64,000 nt of DNA from Paenibacillus tianmuensis (GTDB lineage: Bacteria; Bacillota; Bacilli; Paenibacillales; NBRC-103111). The translations under genes were made by a program, and so were the position numbers. Below are positions 36,181 to 46,758 of this stretch, one piece after another. The notes under the pieces were generated by a model. The model did no database searches. It was given only the letters and a program-made list of their open reading frames with translations, and was not told where the DNA came from. The DNA lies in assembly GCF_900100345.1 (NCBI RefSeq), contig NZ_FMTT01000002.1, positions 62,001-126,000 of the forward strand, given 5' to 3'. Every line of letters starts with the position of its first letter. The stretch's first letter is position 1.

Positions 36181-37290
36181 TTGAATCCGTCATTGAAAAG
36201 AACGCCGCTTTTTCCTTTGTATGCCGAGTACCCCGGCGTCCGCTGTATCGACTTCGGCGGCTGGGAGCTACCGGTCCAATTTTCCGGCATTGGGCGCGAA
36301 CACGAAGCTGTCAGGCAGCAGGCCGGCTTGTTCGACGTATCGCACATGGGCGAATTTCTCGTAACCGGAACCTTCGCGGAGACGTTCCTCCAGCGGGTAA
36401 CAACGAATGACGTCTCGAAGCTCGCCGACGGCCAGGCGCAGTATACGCTGATGTGTTACGAAGACGGGGGCGTCGTCGACGATCTGCTCGTCTACCGGCT
36501 GTCGGCCGATCAATTTATGCTCGTCGTCAACGCCTCCAATATCGACAAAGACTTCCGCTGGCTGGAATCGCATCTGCTTGGCGATGTCTCTCTGGAGAAC
36601 AAGTCGGATACGACGGCCCTCCTCGCGCTGCAAGGTCCGAACGCTCAAGCGATTGCCGCCCGCGTCACGGACGCCGAATTGAATGCGCTGTCACAGTTCC
36701 ATTTTATTCCTGATGTCAAGGTATGCGGCGTGCCCGCGCTTGTCTCCCGCACCGGCTACACCGGCGAAGACGGCTTCGAGTTTTATGTTTCCGCGGACGA
36801 CGCCCCCGCGCTATGGAAAGGGCTGATGGAAGCGGGCGAGCCGCTCGGTCTGACGCCGACTGGACTAGGTGCGCGGGATACGCTGCGGTTCGAGGCCAAG
36901 CTGCCGCTGTACGGGCAGGAGCTTTCCGATAAGATTACGCCGCTGGAGGCGGGCCTCGGCTTCTTCGTCAAGCTGGCGAAGGACGACTTTATCGGTCGGG
37001 ACGCGCTGCTCCGCCAGAAGGAAGAAGGCGTGCCGCGCAAGCTCGTCGGCATCGAGATGATTGACCGCGGCATTCCCCGTTCCCATTATCCCGTCTATGC
37101 CGGCGACCGGCAGATCGGCGAGGTGACCACCGGGACGCAGTCCCCTACGCTCAAGCGGAATCTCGGTCTGGCGCTGGTTCAAGCGGAATATGGCGAGCCG
37201 GGCACCGAAGTGGACGTGGAAATCCGGGGCAGCCGGTTGAAGGCTGTTGTTGTCAAAGCGCCGTTTTATCGGCGAAACGGGAAATCCTAA
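36181..37290 (+). CDS. gcvT: glycine cleavage system T protein (aminomethyltransferase)
   Basis: This is a 369-residue tetrahydrofolate-dependent aminomethyltransferase that releases ammonia and makes 5,10-methylene-THF. The fold is visible from [20 protein letters not shown] to the folate-binding [19 protein letters not shown], and [13 protein letters not shown] is conserved. The TTG start at 36181 is chosen because GAGGTGA lies 6 nt upstream; a GTG three codons earlier lies within that ribosome site. It is first of three genes in the operon. Confidence 0.93.
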   Translation: MNPSLKRTPLFPLYAEYPGVRCIDFGGWELPVQFSGIGREHEAVRQQAGLFDVSHMGEFLVTGTFAETFLQRVTTNDVSKLADGQAQYTLMCYEDGGVVDDLLVYRLSADQFMLVVNASNIDKDFRWLESHLLGDVSLENKSDTTALLALQGPNAQAIAARVTDAELNALSQFHFIPDVKVCGVPALVSRTGYTGEDGFEFYVSADDAPALWKGLMEAGEPLGLTPTGLGARDTLRFEAKLPLYGQELSDKITPLEAGLGFFVKLAKDDFIGRDALLRQKEEGVPRKLVGIEMIDRGIPRSHYPVYAGDRQIGEVTTGTQSPTLKRNLGLALVQAEYGEPGTEVDVEIRGSRLKAVVVKAPFYRRNGKS

Positions 37291-37326
37291 CAGAAGCGAG
37301 AAACGACAAGGAGTGAAACCCATCCA

Positions 37327-38685
37327 ATGAGCGTCAAACACCGCTATTTGCCTATGACCGACCGTGATCGCGCCGACATGCTGCGCACGATCGGCGTCGA
37401 CTCGGTCGATGAGCTGTTTCGAGACATACCCGATCCGATCCGCTACCGCGGCACACTGCCGATGTCCGGCGCGCTGGACGAAATCTCGCTGCTGAAGCAT
37501 ATGAAGCAGTTGGCTTCGCGCAATGCGGATACGAGTCAATACACCAGCTTTCTGGGCGCGGGTCTGTACGATCACCACGTGCCCGTCGTCATCAATCATA
37601 TCATTTCCCGTTCGGAGTTTTATACGGCCTACACGCCATATCAGCCGGAAATCAGCCAAGGGGAGCTGCAGGCGATTTTCGAATTTCAATCGTACATTTG
37701 CGAGCTGACCGGCATGAAGGTTGCCAACGCCAGCATGTACGACGGCGCGACGGCGCTGGCCGAAGCGGGCGCTCTCGCCAGCGGCGCCACGCAGCGGAAG
37801 CAGATCGTCATCTCGCGGACCGTCCACCCCGAGGCGCGCGAAATTATGCGCACGACGGCGCGCGGCCTGAACCTGAACGTGGTGGAGGTTGACTATGCGG
37901 ACGGCGTGACCGATCTGGAGCAGCTGAAAGCTGCGGTAACCGACGATACCGCCGCCGTCATCGTGCAGTCGCCGAACTTCTTCGGCTGCATCGAGGATCT
38001 GGCGGGGATCGAACCGATCGCTCACAGCCGCAAAGCGCTATTCGTCGTCAGCACGAATCCGATATCGCTCGGACTGCTGGAAGCGCCCGGTAAGCTGGGC
38101 GCGGACATCGTCGTGGGCGATGCTCAGCCGCTCGGCATTCATCCGGCGTTCGGCGGCCCGACCTGCGGATTCTTCGCCGTCTCCGAGCCGCTGATGCGCC
38201 GCATGCCCGGCCGGATCGTCGGCCAAACGGTCGACCGCGACGGTAAGCGCGGCTTCGTGCTGACGCTGCAAGCCCGGGAGCAGCACATCCGACGCGAAAA
38301 AGCGACCTCGAACATTTGTTCGAACCAAGCGCTGCTGGCGTTGTGCGCCTCCGTCTACCTGTCCACGATGGGCAAGGAAGGAATGCGCGAGGTGGGAAGC
38401 CTGAATCTGCAGAAATCCCACTATGCCGCACGCGAGCTGGCGAAGCTCGAAGGTCCGTCGCTGCCGTTCACGGCGCCTTTCTTCAACGAATTCGTCGTGA
38501 GCCTTCCGGCGAACGCCAATATCGCGGACTTGAACGAACGGCTGTTGGAAGCCGGGTTTATCGGCGGGCTCGATCTGGGCCGATATTATCCCGAGCTTCA
38601 GAACCATATGCTTGTCGCCGTTACCGAAAAACGGACCAAAGCCGAAATTGACGAATTTGCAGCACGATTGGGGGAACTCGTATGA
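37327..38685 (+). CDS. gcvPA: glycine dehydrogenase (decarboxylating) subunit 1
   Basis: This 452-residue protein is half of the split P protein that decarboxylates glycine. It has the GcvP N-terminal pattern ([52 protein letters not shown]). The ATG follows AAGGAG. The stop overlaps the start of gcvPB by 4 nt (ATGA), a strong sign of coupled synthesis of the two halves. Confidence 0.94.
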   Translation: MSVKHRYLPMTDRDRADMLRTIGVDSVDELFRDIPDPIRYRGTLPMSGALDEISLLKHMKQLASRNADTSQYTSFLGAGLYDHHVPVVINHIISRSEFYTAYTPYQPEISQGELQAIFEFQSYICELTGMKVANASMYDGATALAEAGALASGATQRKQIVISRTVHPEAREIMRTTARGLNLNVVEVDYADGVTDLEQLKAAVTDDTAAVIVQSPNFFGCIEDLAGIEPIAHSRKALFVVSTNPISLGLLEAPGKLGADIVVGDAQPLGIHPAFGGPTCGFFAVSEPLMRRMPGRIVGQTVDRDGKRGFVLTLQAREQHIRREKATSNICSNQALLALCASVYLSTMGKEGMREVGSLNLQKSHYAARELAKLEGPSLPFTAPFFNEFVVSLPANANIADLNERLLEAGFIGGLDLGRYYPELQNHMLVAVTEKRTKAEIDEFAARLGELV

Positions 38686-40139
38686 AACCGGAAAAAGCGC
38701 TCATTTTCGAGCTGAGCCAGCCGGGGCGCGTCGCGTACTCGCTGCCCGCCTGCGACGTCCCGGAGACGGAAGCCGCCGAGCTGGTTCCGTCCCACATGCT
38801 TCGCAGCGAGCCAGCCGCCCTGCCGGAAGTGTACGAGGTCGACGTGATCCGGCATTACACCGAGCTGTCGCGCCTCAACTTCGGCGTAGACAACGGCTTT
38901 TATCCGCTCGGCTCGTGCACGATGAAATACAATCCGAAAATTAACGAAGATACCGCGCGTTTCCCCGGGTTCGCCGGAATTCACCCGTATCAGCCGGAAT
39001 CCAGCGTTCAAGGGGCACTGGAGCTGCTGTACACGCTCCAGAACGATCTCGCCGCGCTCACCGGCATGGATCAGGTGACGCTGCAGCCGGCTGCGGGAGC
39101 GCACGGCGAATGGACGGGGCTCATGATGATTCGCGCTTACCACGAAAGCCGGGGCGAGACGCGGACCAAGGTCATCGTACCGGACTCCTCCCACGGGACG
39201 AACCCTGCCAGCGCGACGACGGCCGGATTCGAGACACTGACGATCAAATCGAACGAACAGGGATTCGTCGATCTGGACGCGCTGCGCGCGGCGGTCGGGC
39301 CCGACACGGCCGCGCTCATGCTGACAAATCCGAGCACGCTCGGCTTGTTCGAGGAGCATATCGTGGAGATCGCGGAGATCGTCCACGCCGCAGGCGGCTT
39401 GCTCTACTATGACGGAGCCAACTCCAACGCCATCATGGGCATTACGCGCCCCGGCGACATGGGCTTCGACGTCGTGCATCTCAACCTGCACAAGACGATG
39501 AGCACCCCGCACGGCGGCGGCGGTCCAGGCGCAGGGCCGGTCGGGGTGAAAGGCAAGCTCATTCCGTTCCTGCCGAAGCCGATCGTGGCCCGTCGTGAGG
39601 ATGGCACGTTCTATCTCGACTCCAACCGTCCGGACTCGATCGGCCGGGTGAAGGCTTTCAACGGCAACTTCGGCATTCTCGTCCGGGCGTATACGTACAT
39701 CCGTACTTACGGTCCGGAAGGGCTCCGCGAAGTATCGGAATACGCGGTGCTGAACGCCAACTACATGATGCACCGGCTTGCTCCGTATTTCGAAATGCCA
39801 TATCCGGGCGTCTGCAAGCACGAGTTCGTCATGTCCGGACGCGGCCTCAAAAAGTACGGCGTGCGGACGCTCGACGTCGCCAAGCGCCTGCTCGATTTCG
39901 GCTATCATCCGCCGACCATCTACTTCCCGCTCAACGTCGAGGAATGCATCATGATTGAGCCGACGGAGACGGAAAGCAAGGAAACGCTCGACGCGTTTAT
40001 CGATACGATGATCCGGATTGTGAAGGAAGCCGAGGAGCAGCCGGACCTGCTGTTAAACGCCCCGTACACGACCGTCGTCCGACGGCTCGATGAAACGCTG
40101 GCTGCCCGCAAGCCCGTACTGAACTGCACCTGCGAGTAA
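38682..40139 (+). CDS. gcvPB: glycine dehydrogenase (decarboxylating) subunit 2
   Basis: This is the 485-residue PLP-binding half of the P protein. The PLP-lysine motif [20 protein letters not shown] is present near residue 262-281. [14 protein letters not shown]-like sequence ([15 protein letters not shown]) and the [10 protein letters not shown] segment are conserved. It ends the glycine cleavage operon and is followed by a terminator hairpin. Confidence 0.94.
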   Translation: MKPEKALIFELSQPGRVAYSLPACDVPETEAAELVPSHMLRSEPAALPEVYEVDVIRHYTELSRLNFGVDNGFYPLGSCTMKYNPKINEDTARFPGFAGIHPYQPESSVQGALELLYTLQNDLAALTGMDQVTLQPAAGAHGEWTGLMMIRAYHESRGETRTKVIVPDSSHGTNPASATTAGFETLTIKSNEQGFVDLDALRAAVGPDTAALMLTNPSTLGLFEEHIVEIAEIVHAAGGLLYYDGANSNAIMGITRPGDMGFDVVHLNLHKTMSTPHGGGGPGAGPVGVKGKLIPFLPKPIVARREDGTFYLDSNRPDSIGRVKAFNGNFGILVRAYTYIRTYGPEGLREVSEYAVLNANYMMHRLAPYFEMPYPGVCKHEFVMSGRGLKKYGVRTLDVAKRLLDFGYHPPTIYFPLNVEECIMIEPTETESKETLDAFIDTMIRIVKEAEEQPDLLLNAPYTTVVRRLDETLAARKPVLNCTCE

Positions 40140-40222
40140 AGGCTGCCCGCGCTTAAACTATACCGCGGTCAGATCATCCGGCTCAGCCGGAAAGTCTGAC
40201 ACTCGCATTGCGCCAAAAAACT

Positions 40223-40285
40223 AAAACCCTGGCCGTCTGCGGAAGTCCGTTGTTACAGGACCTTCGGCGAAGCAGCCGGGGTTTT
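40223..40285 (+). terminator. terminator of the gcvT-gcvPA-gcvPB operon
   Basis: AAAACCCTGGC pairs with GCCGGGGTTTT with one G-T pair, enclosing a further GAAGTCC/GGACCTTC pairing. It ends in TTTT about 85 nt after gcvPB. Confidence 0.75.
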
Positions 40286-40334
40286 GGCGTGGAGCGGCAA
40301 ATTCGGGCGTGAAATTAAGGCGGGCACGCCGTAC

Positions 40335-40727
40335 TTAATCCCAGTCCATATAAAAGGTCGCCGTCAGCTTACCGCTTGCGCACTCGGGACAATCCAGCTG
40401 AACCGCTCCCGGATCGCCGGGCACGGGATGCATCGCTTCCATGCATTTCCCACAGGAATAGGTGGTGACAAAATAATCGCTATCCGACTTCATCTCCAGG
40501 TAAAGCTCATTCCGGAGCGAACGGCATGCCCTACACCGGTACAAAGCATTGTAAGCCTCGTATCGGGTGCTTGGTTCCTTCTCAAACTCGGCAATTCGCT
40601 GCTTAAGCGCCGTGTCCTGCACGAATGAAGCGATGGAATGCAGATCAACGTACATGAATCCGATTCCTACAAAAACGTTCGTATGATAGCCGCAATGACC
40701 GCATTCCAGTTTATACGCTTCGCCCAT
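40335..40727 (-). CDS. zinc-ribbon protein of unknown function
   Basis: This is a 130-residue cytosolic protein with three CxxC pairs (CGHCGY near residue 8, CRACRS in the middle, CGKC), and a final CPEC, which would bind two zinc ions. GGGGAG lies 5 nt before the ATG. No further family features are recognised. It stands alone, convergent with the glycine cleavage operon. Confidence 0.7.
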   Translation of the reverse strand: MGEAYKLECGHCGYHTNVFVGIGFMYVDLHSIASFVQDTALKQRIAEFEKEPSTRYEAYNALYRCRACRSLRNELYLEMKSDSDYFVTTYSCGKCMEAMHPVPGDPGAVQLDCPECASGKLTATFYMDWD

Positions 40728-40912
40728 ATTTACTCCCCTCTCCGGAAAACGAAACGACTCTATTATAATAGCACGAGATTCGTTTCGATTTTTCATAAAT
40801 ACATTATTTTCAAATTAACCCCATTTTTTCATTCTTTCGACGTTCACAGCGCAGCAAATACGATATAATAGACAACAAAGTACCGAGATTCCTCTAAAAC
40901 GGATGTGTAAGG

Positions 40913-42517
40913 ATGCTGCATCTTTTTGTCGATATGCTGGAGCGGGTCGGCTTCCTGATTGCGCTGGCGTTCGTCTTCTCGCGGAGCCGGTGGATGCGAA
41001 GCTATATGAGCTACCAAGGGGAGCTAGCTCATCAGTGGCGCTTCGTCGTCTTTTTCAGCCTGTATGCGATTCTCGGTACGTATTCCGGGGTAACCGTGAC
41101 CCCGCATTCGTACCAACCGGCGCCATGGATCGGCGATGTCTCCCCCACAGCCGCCATCGCCAACTCCCGGTCGATCGGGGTCGTCATTGCCGGCCTGCTC
41201 GGCGGGGTGAAGAGCGGGCTGATCGTCGGCGTCATTGCCGGCCTGCACCGCTACAGCCTCGGCGGCTTCGTCGCCGTCGCCTGCATGCTGGCGCCTGTCG
41301 CCCAAGGCATCATGGCGGGATTATGCCGCAATGCCGTCAAACGACGGTTCCGGCACGCGGCTTCGGCCAAGCCTGCGTTTGTCGTCGGCCTGCTCGCGGA
41401 AGCAGTGCAGATGGGTTTGATTTTGCTGCTTGCGAAGCCTTGGAACGAGGCGCTCGGTTTGGTTTCGCTGATCGGGATTCCGCAAGTAGTTGCCAACGGG
41501 ATCGGAGTATCGCTGTTTTTCATCGTGTATCATACGATGGAAAGCGAGGAGGACCGGATCGGGACAGAGCACGCGCGCAAAGCGCTGCATATCGCCGATT
41601 TAACGATGCCGCTGTGGCGCTTGGATTTTGACCGGGCGGTCCGGGAAGTTGCGAGAACGCTGCATGAGGAGACGAAAGCCGTCGGCGCGTATTTTTACAA
41701 AAACGATATGGAATGGGTCAAGGAAGGCCGCCAGACGCCGTATTGGGTCGATTTGCCGATGGAAATGCAAAATAAGAAGCAGATCGGCCGCTTCCGTTTG
41801 TTTTACGAGCGGAAGCAGGAGGATACCCCGTCCCGGCGGCGGATGATGACAACGCTAGCACGGCTTATTTCTCAGCAGTATGCTTTCGTGGAAGCGGAGC
41901 GGCAGGGACAGCTGTTGGCCGATGCCGAAATCCGCTCGCTGCAGGCGCAGATGAGCCCGCACTTTTTATTCAACGTATTGAATACGGTCAAATCGTTCAT
42001 CCGCACGAAACCGGAGGAAGCGCGGCAGCTCGTTATGCACCTGTCCAAATTTCTCCGCAAAAATATAAACGGCAGCAGCAAAACGCTGGTCACGGTCCGC
42101 GACGAGCTTGAGCTTGTTATGTCCTACCTGAGCTTGACCAAGGCACGGCTTGGCAACCAACTGGAGTTTGTAACGGATATTGACGAAGCGACGCTGGACT
42201 GCCGCATTCCGCCGTTTACGATTCAGCCGCTGGTGGAAAACGCGATTGTGCACGGGCTCCAAAACATCGGCAGGCCCGGCATGATCCGTCTCGGCGTGAA
42301 GCAGGAAGCGTACGGCGGACAATACCGCGCCCGGATCACGGTGGAGGACAACGGCACAGGTATGTGCCAAGGCGTGGCGGGCGCGGTGGACGAGCATGCG
42401 GGCGTGGCGCTGCACAACATCGGCCAGCGGCTGAGCTATCATTACGGCACGGAGCAGCCGCTGCAGATCGATAGCACGCCGGGGAAAGGCACAAAAGTTA
42501 GCTTTTGGGTGAGGTGA
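40913..42517 (+). CDS. LytS-family sensor histidine kinase
   Basis: This is a 534-residue membrane kinase. The first about 200 residues form the 5TM_LYT sensor region with repeated hydrophobic helices (VGFLIALAFVFS, GVVIAGLLGGVKSGLIVGVIAG). A GAF-like segment follows to about 325. The histidine phosphoacceptor is in LQAQMSPHFLFNVLNTV near 345-361. The ATPase N and G boxes are PLVENAIVHGL and VEDNGTGM. The upstream ribosome site is weak. It is followed after 5 nt by its response regulator. Related pairs control pyruvate or carbon starvation uptake, matching cstA downstream. Confidence 0.88.
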   Translation: MLHLFVDMLERVGFLIALAFVFSRSRWMRSYMSYQGELAHQWRFVVFFSLYAILGTYSGVTVTPHSYQPAPWIGDVSPTAAIANSRSIGVVIAGLLGGVKSGLIVGVIAGLHRYSLGGFVAVACMLAPVAQGIMAGLCRNAVKRRFRHAASAKPAFVVGLLAEAVQMGLILLLAKPWNEALGLVSLIGIPQVVANGIGVSLFFIVYHTMESEEDRIGTEHARKALHIADLTMPLWRLDFDRAVREVARTLHEETKAVGAYFYKNDMEWVKEGRQTPYWVDLPMEMQNKKQIGRFRLFYERKQEDTPSRRRMMTTLARLISQQYAFVEAERQGQLLADAEIRSLQAQMSPHFLFNVLNTVKSFIRTKPEEARQLVMHLSKFLRKNINGSSKTLVTVRDELELVMSYLSLTKARLGNQLEFVTDIDEATLDCRIPPFTIQPLVENAIVHGLQNIGRPGMIRLGVKQEAYGGQYRARITVEDNGTGMCQGVAGAVDEHAGVALHNIGQRLSYHYGTEQPLQIDSTPGKGTKVSFWVR

Positions 42518-42522
42518 TAGAA

Positions 42523-43266
42523 ATGGGCTGGAATGTGGTGATTGCCGATGATGAAGCGCCTTCTCGGGAGGAGCTGGCTTATTTGCTGGAGCAGATTGCC
42601 GACGTGTCGCAGGTGACGCAAGCGGTTGGCGGAATGGACGCGATCCGCAAGGTGAAGGAGCAGACGCCTGACGTGCTGTTTCTCGATATGGAGATGCCGG
42701 ACCTCAGCGGATTGCAGGTGGCGCAAATCGTAGGCGAGCTCGACCCGGGGGTTAAAATCGTCTTTTCCACCGCTTACGATCATTATGCGGTCGACGCCTT
42801 CAAGCTGCGCGCGTTTCATTACGTCTTGAAGCCGTATGACGAGGACGATCTCGATGCGGTCTTTCGGGAATTGCGGCTGGCCGCGGAGAAGAGCCTTGCA
42901 TCGAATTCGCGCAAGCCTGTGGCAGGAGACGCCTGCGTGAAGCTGGCGCTGGAATTGGACGATGGCATCAAGTACGTATCGCCGAAACATATCGTTTATA
43001 TCAGCAAGGAAGGCAAGCGGGTTCAAGTCCATACGATCGACAAAGCTTACGAGGTCTCCTATACCTTGCAAGAGCTGGAGCAGAAGCTCGCGCCGTTCGG
43101 TTTTTTCCGCTGTCATAAAAGCTATCTGGTCCGGCTGGAAGCGATCTCGGAATTGAAGTCGTGGGTCAACGGGGCTTACGACGTACGGATGGACGATACA
43201 GCGCGGAGCCGAGTTCCCGTCAGCCGGAATTACGTGAAGGAGCTGCGTTTGAAGCTGGAAATCTGA
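42523..43266 (+). CDS. LytTR-family response regulator
   Basis: This is a 247-residue response regulator. The receiver domain has acidic residues DDE near residue 8, the phospho-acceptor Asp in DVLFLDMEMPD near 53, and Lys in YVLKPYDEDD. The C-terminal LytTR DNA-binding domain is marked by IVYISKEGKRVQVHTIDKAY and FFRCHKSYLVRLEAI. GAGGTGA lies 6 nt before the ATG. It forms a two-component pair with the preceding kinase and probably activates cstA, 121 nt downstream (inference). Confidence 0.9.
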   Translation: MGWNVVIADDEAPSREELAYLLEQIADVSQVTQAVGGMDAIRKVKEQTPDVLFLDMEMPDLSGLQVAQIVGELDPGVKIVFSTAYDHYAVDAFKLRAFHYVLKPYDEDDLDAVFRELRLAAEKSLASNSRKPVAGDACVKLALELDDGIKYVSPKHIVYISKEGKRVQVHTIDKAYEVSYTLQELEQKLAPFGFFRCHKSYLVRLEAISELKSWVNGAYDVRMDDTARSRVPVSRNYVKELRLKLEI

Positions 43267-43387
43267 CATCTTGAACCGGGTTCCGGACATCATGCGATCC
43301 AAGCGGTTTCCTTCGGGCAAAAGAGCGTTTATACTTGTTTGCAAACGCTGCCAATATGGAAGCAATTCACAGGTGGAGGGAACCGCT

Positions 43388-45475
43388 ATGGCTAAAAGCT
43401 TGAAATCCATAGGTTTGTGGGGACTCGTATCGGTACTCGGCGCCCTCGGATTCGCGGCGATTGCGCTGAACCGCGGAGAATCGGTCAACGCCGTTTGGCT
43501 GATTGTCGCCGCCGTCTCGTGCTATGCCGTCGCTTACCGCTTTTACAGTAAATTTCTGGCCCGTAAAGTGCTCGGTTTGGACGATAACCGCAAGACGCCG
43601 GCCGAAATCAACAATGACGGCAAAGATTACGTGCCAACAAACAAATGGGTCTTGTTCGGGCATCACTTCGCCGCGATCGCTGGCGCGGGGCCGCTCGTCG
43701 GTCCGGTGCTTGCGGCACAGATGGGCTACTTGCCCGGCACGCTCTGGATTGTGATCGGCGTTATTCTCGGCGGAGCCGTACAGGACTTCGTCATTTTATT
43801 CGCTTCGACGAGACGAGGCGGCAAATCGCTCGGTGAAATGATCAAGGACGAAATCGGCCCGACCGCCGGTGTGATCGCCATGGTCGGCATTCTCGCCATT
43901 ATGGTCATTCTGCTCGCCGTATTGGCGCTTGTTGTCGTCAAAGCGCTGGTCGGCAGCCCTTGGGGGATGTTCACCATCGCAGCCACCATCCCCATCGCCG
44001 TCGTGATGGGAATCTACATGCGGTTTATTCGTCCGGGCCGAGTCGCCGAAGCTTCGCTGATCGGGCTGGTGCTACTCTTGGGCTCTCTCGTAGGGGGCAA
44101 GTACGTGGCGGAAAGCCCGGTGCTCTCTGGCCTGTTTACGTTCAGCGGTGAAACGATTGCGCTCATGCTGATTGCTTACGGCTTCATCGCTTCCGCGCTG
44201 CCGGTCTGGCTGCTGCTGGCTCCGCGCGATTACTTGAGCACGTTTCTGAAAATCGGCACGATCGTTGGACTGGCGCTCGGCATCCTGTTCGTCATGCCGG
44301 ATCTGGCGATGCCGTCCACGACGAAGTTTATCGACGGCACGGGCCCGGTGTTTGCCGGCAATCTGTTCCCGTTCCTGTTCATTACGATTGCGTGCGGCGC
44401 CGTCTCCGGTTTCCATTCGCTGATTTCGTCCGGCACGACGCCGAAAATGCTGGAGCGGGAGACGCACGCCCGGCCGATCGGCTACGGCGCGATGCTGATG
44501 GAATCGTTCGTCGCCATTATGGCGCTGATCGCCGCCTGCGTCATTACGCCGGGCGCCTACTTCGCCATTAACTCCCCGGCTTCCGCCATCGGCACCGATG
44601 CGGTGCAAGCGGCGGCCACGCTAACGTCATGGGGCTTTACGATCACACCCGACGATCTGACGAATTTAGCCAAAGACGTCGGCGAATCGACGATTCTCTC
44701 ACGGACCGGCGGCGCACCGACGTTCGCGATCGGCATGGCGCATATTTTGTCCGGGGTCATTGGCGGCAAGGCGCTGATGGCGTTCTGGTATCATTTTGCC
44801 ATCTTGTTCGAGGCCTTGTTTATTTTGACGACGATCGATGCGGGAACCCGGGTAGGCCGGTTTATGATTCAAGAAATTCTCGGCAGCGTCGTCAAGCCAC
44901 TCGGCAATACCGAATCGACGCTTGGCAACGTCGTGGCTACGGCGCTTTGCGTGGCCGGTTGGGGCTATTTCTTGTATCAAGGCGTCATCGACCCGCTAGG
45001 CGGCATCAACTCGCTCTGGGCGCTGTTCGGTATCGCCAATCAGATGCTGGCGGGCATGGCGCTCATTCTCGGCTCGACCATCCTGCTAAAAATGGGCAAG
45101 AAAGCGTACGCCTGGGTGACGCTGGTGCCGACGGTCTGGCTGCTCACCATTACGATGACGGCTGGTTGGCAAAAGCTGTTTCATCCCGACGCCAAGATCG
45201 GGTTTCTGACCCATGCGCAGCAGTATCAGGACGCTTTGAACGCCGGGAAGCTGGTGGCTCCGGCCAAAACGGCCGCGCAAATGCAGCAGATCATCACGAA
45301 CGATTATGTGGATGCGATCTTATGCGGCGTGTTTATGATCATCGTGCTGGCTGTGCTCCTCGTATCGCTGCGGACATGGTACCGCGTGCTGAAGGGCCTG
45401 CCTGTCGGGCTGAGCGAAGCGCCTTACGTAGCGCGCGGCGCAGACGGCGCCCGGGAGGTGCCGAAGTATGTTTGA
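43388..45475 (+). CDS. cstA: carbon starvation protein CstA (pyruvate/peptide transporter)
   Basis: This is a 695-residue polytopic membrane protein with more than a dozen hydrophobic helices. The family pattern is clear: FGHHFAAIAGAGPLVGPVLAAQMGYLPG near residue 80-110, GGAVQDFVILFASTRRGGKS, and SSGTTPKMLERE. GGAGG lies 8 nt before the ATG. A palindrome AGCGTTT-N12-AAACGCT at about 43325-43351 lies upstream and might bind CcpA or the LytTR regulator. The stop overlaps the next gene by 8 nt. Confidence 0.92.
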   Translation: MAKSLKSIGLWGLVSVLGALGFAAIALNRGESVNAVWLIVAAVSCYAVAYRFYSKFLARKVLGLDDNRKTPAEINNDGKDYVPTNKWVLFGHHFAAIAGAGPLVGPVLAAQMGYLPGTLWIVIGVILGGAVQDFVILFASTRRGGKSLGEMIKDEIGPTAGVIAMVGILAIMVILLAVLALVVVKALVGSPWGMFTIAATIPIAVVMGIYMRFIRPGRVAEASLIGLVLLLGSLVGGKYVAESPVLSGLFTFSGETIALMLIAYGFIASALPVWLLLAPRDYLSTFLKIGTIVGLALGILFVMPDLAMPSTTKFIDGTGPVFAGNLFPFLFITIACGAVSGFHSLISSGTTPKMLERETHARPIGYGAMLMESFVAIMALIAACVITPGAYFAINSPASAIGTDAVQAAATLTSWGFTITPDDLTNLAKDVGESTILSRTGGAPTFAIGMAHILSGVIGGKALMAFWYHFAILFEALFILTTIDAGTRVGRFMIQEILGSVVKPLGNTESTLGNVVATALCVAGWGYFLYQGVIDPLGGINSLWALFGIANQMLAGMALILGSTILLKMGKKAYAWVTLVPTVWLLTITMTAGWQKLFHPDAKIGFLTHAQQYQDALNAGKLVAPAKTAAQMQQIITNDYVDAILCGVFMIIVLAVLLVSLRTWYRVLKGLPVGLSEAPYVARGADGAREVPKYV

Positions 45476-45671
45476 GGCGGTCAAGGATGTGCTCAAGTAC
45501 CGCAGACAGTTCCTCGACTTGCTCGTCGGGGTTCCGAACTATGAGCGGTACGTCGAGCATCGAAAGGAATGCCATCCGGGGGAGCCGATCCAGACACGGG
45601 AGGAGTTTTTCCGCGAGGCGCAGGAAGCCCGATACAACGCCAAAGGTGGCAAAGTTTCGCGCTGCTGCTGA
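45468..45671 (+). CDS. YbdD/YjiX-family small protein (CstA partner)
   Basis: This is a 67-residue protein with the DUF466 pattern: GVPNYERYVEHRKECHPGEP, EEFFREAQEARY, and the final Cys pair. Such genes usually follow cstA or btsT. It overlaps cstA by 8 nt, implying translational coupling. The role is unknown but is tied to the transporter. Confidence 0.88.
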   Translation: MFEAVKDVLKYRRQFLDLLVGVPNYERYVEHRKECHPGEPIQTREEFFREAQEARYNAKGGKVSRCC

Positions 45672-45753
45672 GAGCGAGTTAAGGCCGGTCCGATAGGAGA
45701 GACTTTGCTTGTTGAGATTTTGCAGCTGATTGACTTATTCATTAAATAAATGT

Positions 45754-45784
45754 GTAACTACTCAGGTTTCCTCAGAGTAGTTAC
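45754..45784. terminator. bidirectional hairpin between cstA operon and 45817 gene
   Basis: GTAACTACTC and GAGTAGTTAC form a perfect 10-bp stem with an 11-nt loop between two convergent genes. T runs are weak on both sides. Confidence 0.5.
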
Positions 45785-45816
45785 CAAATGCTTATTTTCA
45801 ACGTTTATGACCGAAT

Positions 45817-46413
45817 TCATTTTTTAGGCTTGTAACTAATCATTTCAATTTGATTTTCTTTAAAAGACCAACTTTGTTCTAAGTCCGTTGCAACATTTTG
45901 ACTAATGCGAATCGGAAAACTTTTTACTTTATCATTTATTTTTATTCGCATTGGCTTTGATATACCTTTGATATAATCCTCAATCTCCTTATAAATAGGA
46001 TATCCTTTTGGATAATGTAGATTAATATCTTCATATGTGAAATATTCTCCTGTTTCGTCGTTAATTGCAACAGCCTTTTGATAAGATAATTCAAGATAAA
46101 GGTCATCAATCCAAAACCTTTTGACCTCATCCGAATATTGAAACTTATTACTTACAAGGTGAAACCCTAAAGTATCTGGAATTACAACAGAATATACGAA
46201 TCCGATTCTGTTATTGATTTTTTCCATAGATGTAACATGATTATAATATTTTTTGTATTCAACAAGAACGTTTTCTTTGCTATGCTTGGGGCGCTCAAAT
46301 GTTGTTACTTCAAAAGTTATCCCATATTTATCGCATATTTCAAGAATGTTTTCAAATTCATTTGGTGTAATAAGGAATTTTGTCATCCAAAAACCGCATT
46401 TAATCGTACCCAT
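45817..46413 (-). CDS. hypothetical protein, AT-rich
   Basis: This is a 198-residue soluble protein with no recognised motif. Codon use is strikingly AT-rich compared with all nearby genes (Ile, Lys, Asn and Tyr codons), suggesting recent horizontal arrival. Aromatic and charged residues dominate (EYFTYEDINLHYPKGYPIYK), and there is no signal or membrane segment. No mobile element remnants were seen on its flanks. Confidence 0.65.
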   Translation of the reverse strand: MGTIKCGFWMTKFLITPNEFENILEICDKYGITFEVTTFERPKHSKENVLVEYKKYYNHVTSMEKINNRIGFVYSVVIPDTLGFHLVSNKFQYSDEVKRFWIDDLYLELSYQKAVAINDETGEYFTYEDINLHYPKGYPIYKEIEDYIKGISKPMRIKINDKVKSFPIRISQNVATDLEQSWSFKENQIEMISYKPKK

Positions 46414-46481
46414 TCCTCAACCTCTTTATCGTATAATATAATTTTTTACAAATCCTTATCCCATGATGGTCACGTTTCTTC

Positions 46482-46513
46482 AAAAAAAGAGACCCGCCAA
46501 CGGGGCGAGTCTT
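46482..46513 (-). terminator. minus-strand terminator-like hairpin
   Basis: GACTCGCC pairs with GGCGGGTC around a short loop, followed on the minus strand by TCTTTTTTT. It faces transcripts coming from the GH88 side. It lies in a 345-nt non-coding gap (46414-46758) in which I see three hairpins and no convincing gene. Confidence 0.6.
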
Positions 46514-46529
46514 CAAAGGTTTATATATT

Positions 46530-46563
46530 AAAAAGGGGGTCTTGCTTATTATATTACACCCCC
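46530..46563 (-). terminator. second minus-strand terminator-like hairpin
   Basis: GGGGGT and ACCCCC enclose a 17-nt AT-rich loop and are followed by TTTTT on the minus strand. It is placed only 17 nt upstream of the previous hairpin, which is an odd duplication unless a small RNA starts between them. Confidence 0.5.
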
Positions 46564-46697
46564 AACATGTTAAATACATAACAGGAACATTTCATTTCTG
46601 TAACAAAATTGTAACCGCTGTCATTTCGCGAAAAATCTTGCTCTCTTCTCCCCAGCACTACTGCAATATTGACATGATGGGCCTCCCGCTTTCATGC

Positions 46698-46744
46698 CAA
46701 AATACTCCCTTACGCCATCCTACGCGGATCGAATCGTAAGGGAG
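46698..46744 (-). terminator. terminator of the GH88 gene
   Basis: CTCCCTTACG pairs with CGTAAGGGAG (10 bp) and is followed on the minus strand by TATTTT. It starts 14 nt past the GH88 stop. Confidence 0.75.
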
Positions 46745-46758
46745 CTTTCCCATTCATT

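Noticed and set aside
43325-43351. CcpA cre site upstream of cstA
   Set aside because: The palindrome AGCGTTT-N12-AAACGCT resembles parts of a cre site but does not match the consensus well; kept only as a remark under cstA.
46542-46739. 65-codon plus-strand ORF in the gap before the GH88 gene
   Set aside because: The TTG start is too close to its GGGGG stretch, the composition is not protein-like, and it crosses two terminator hairpins.
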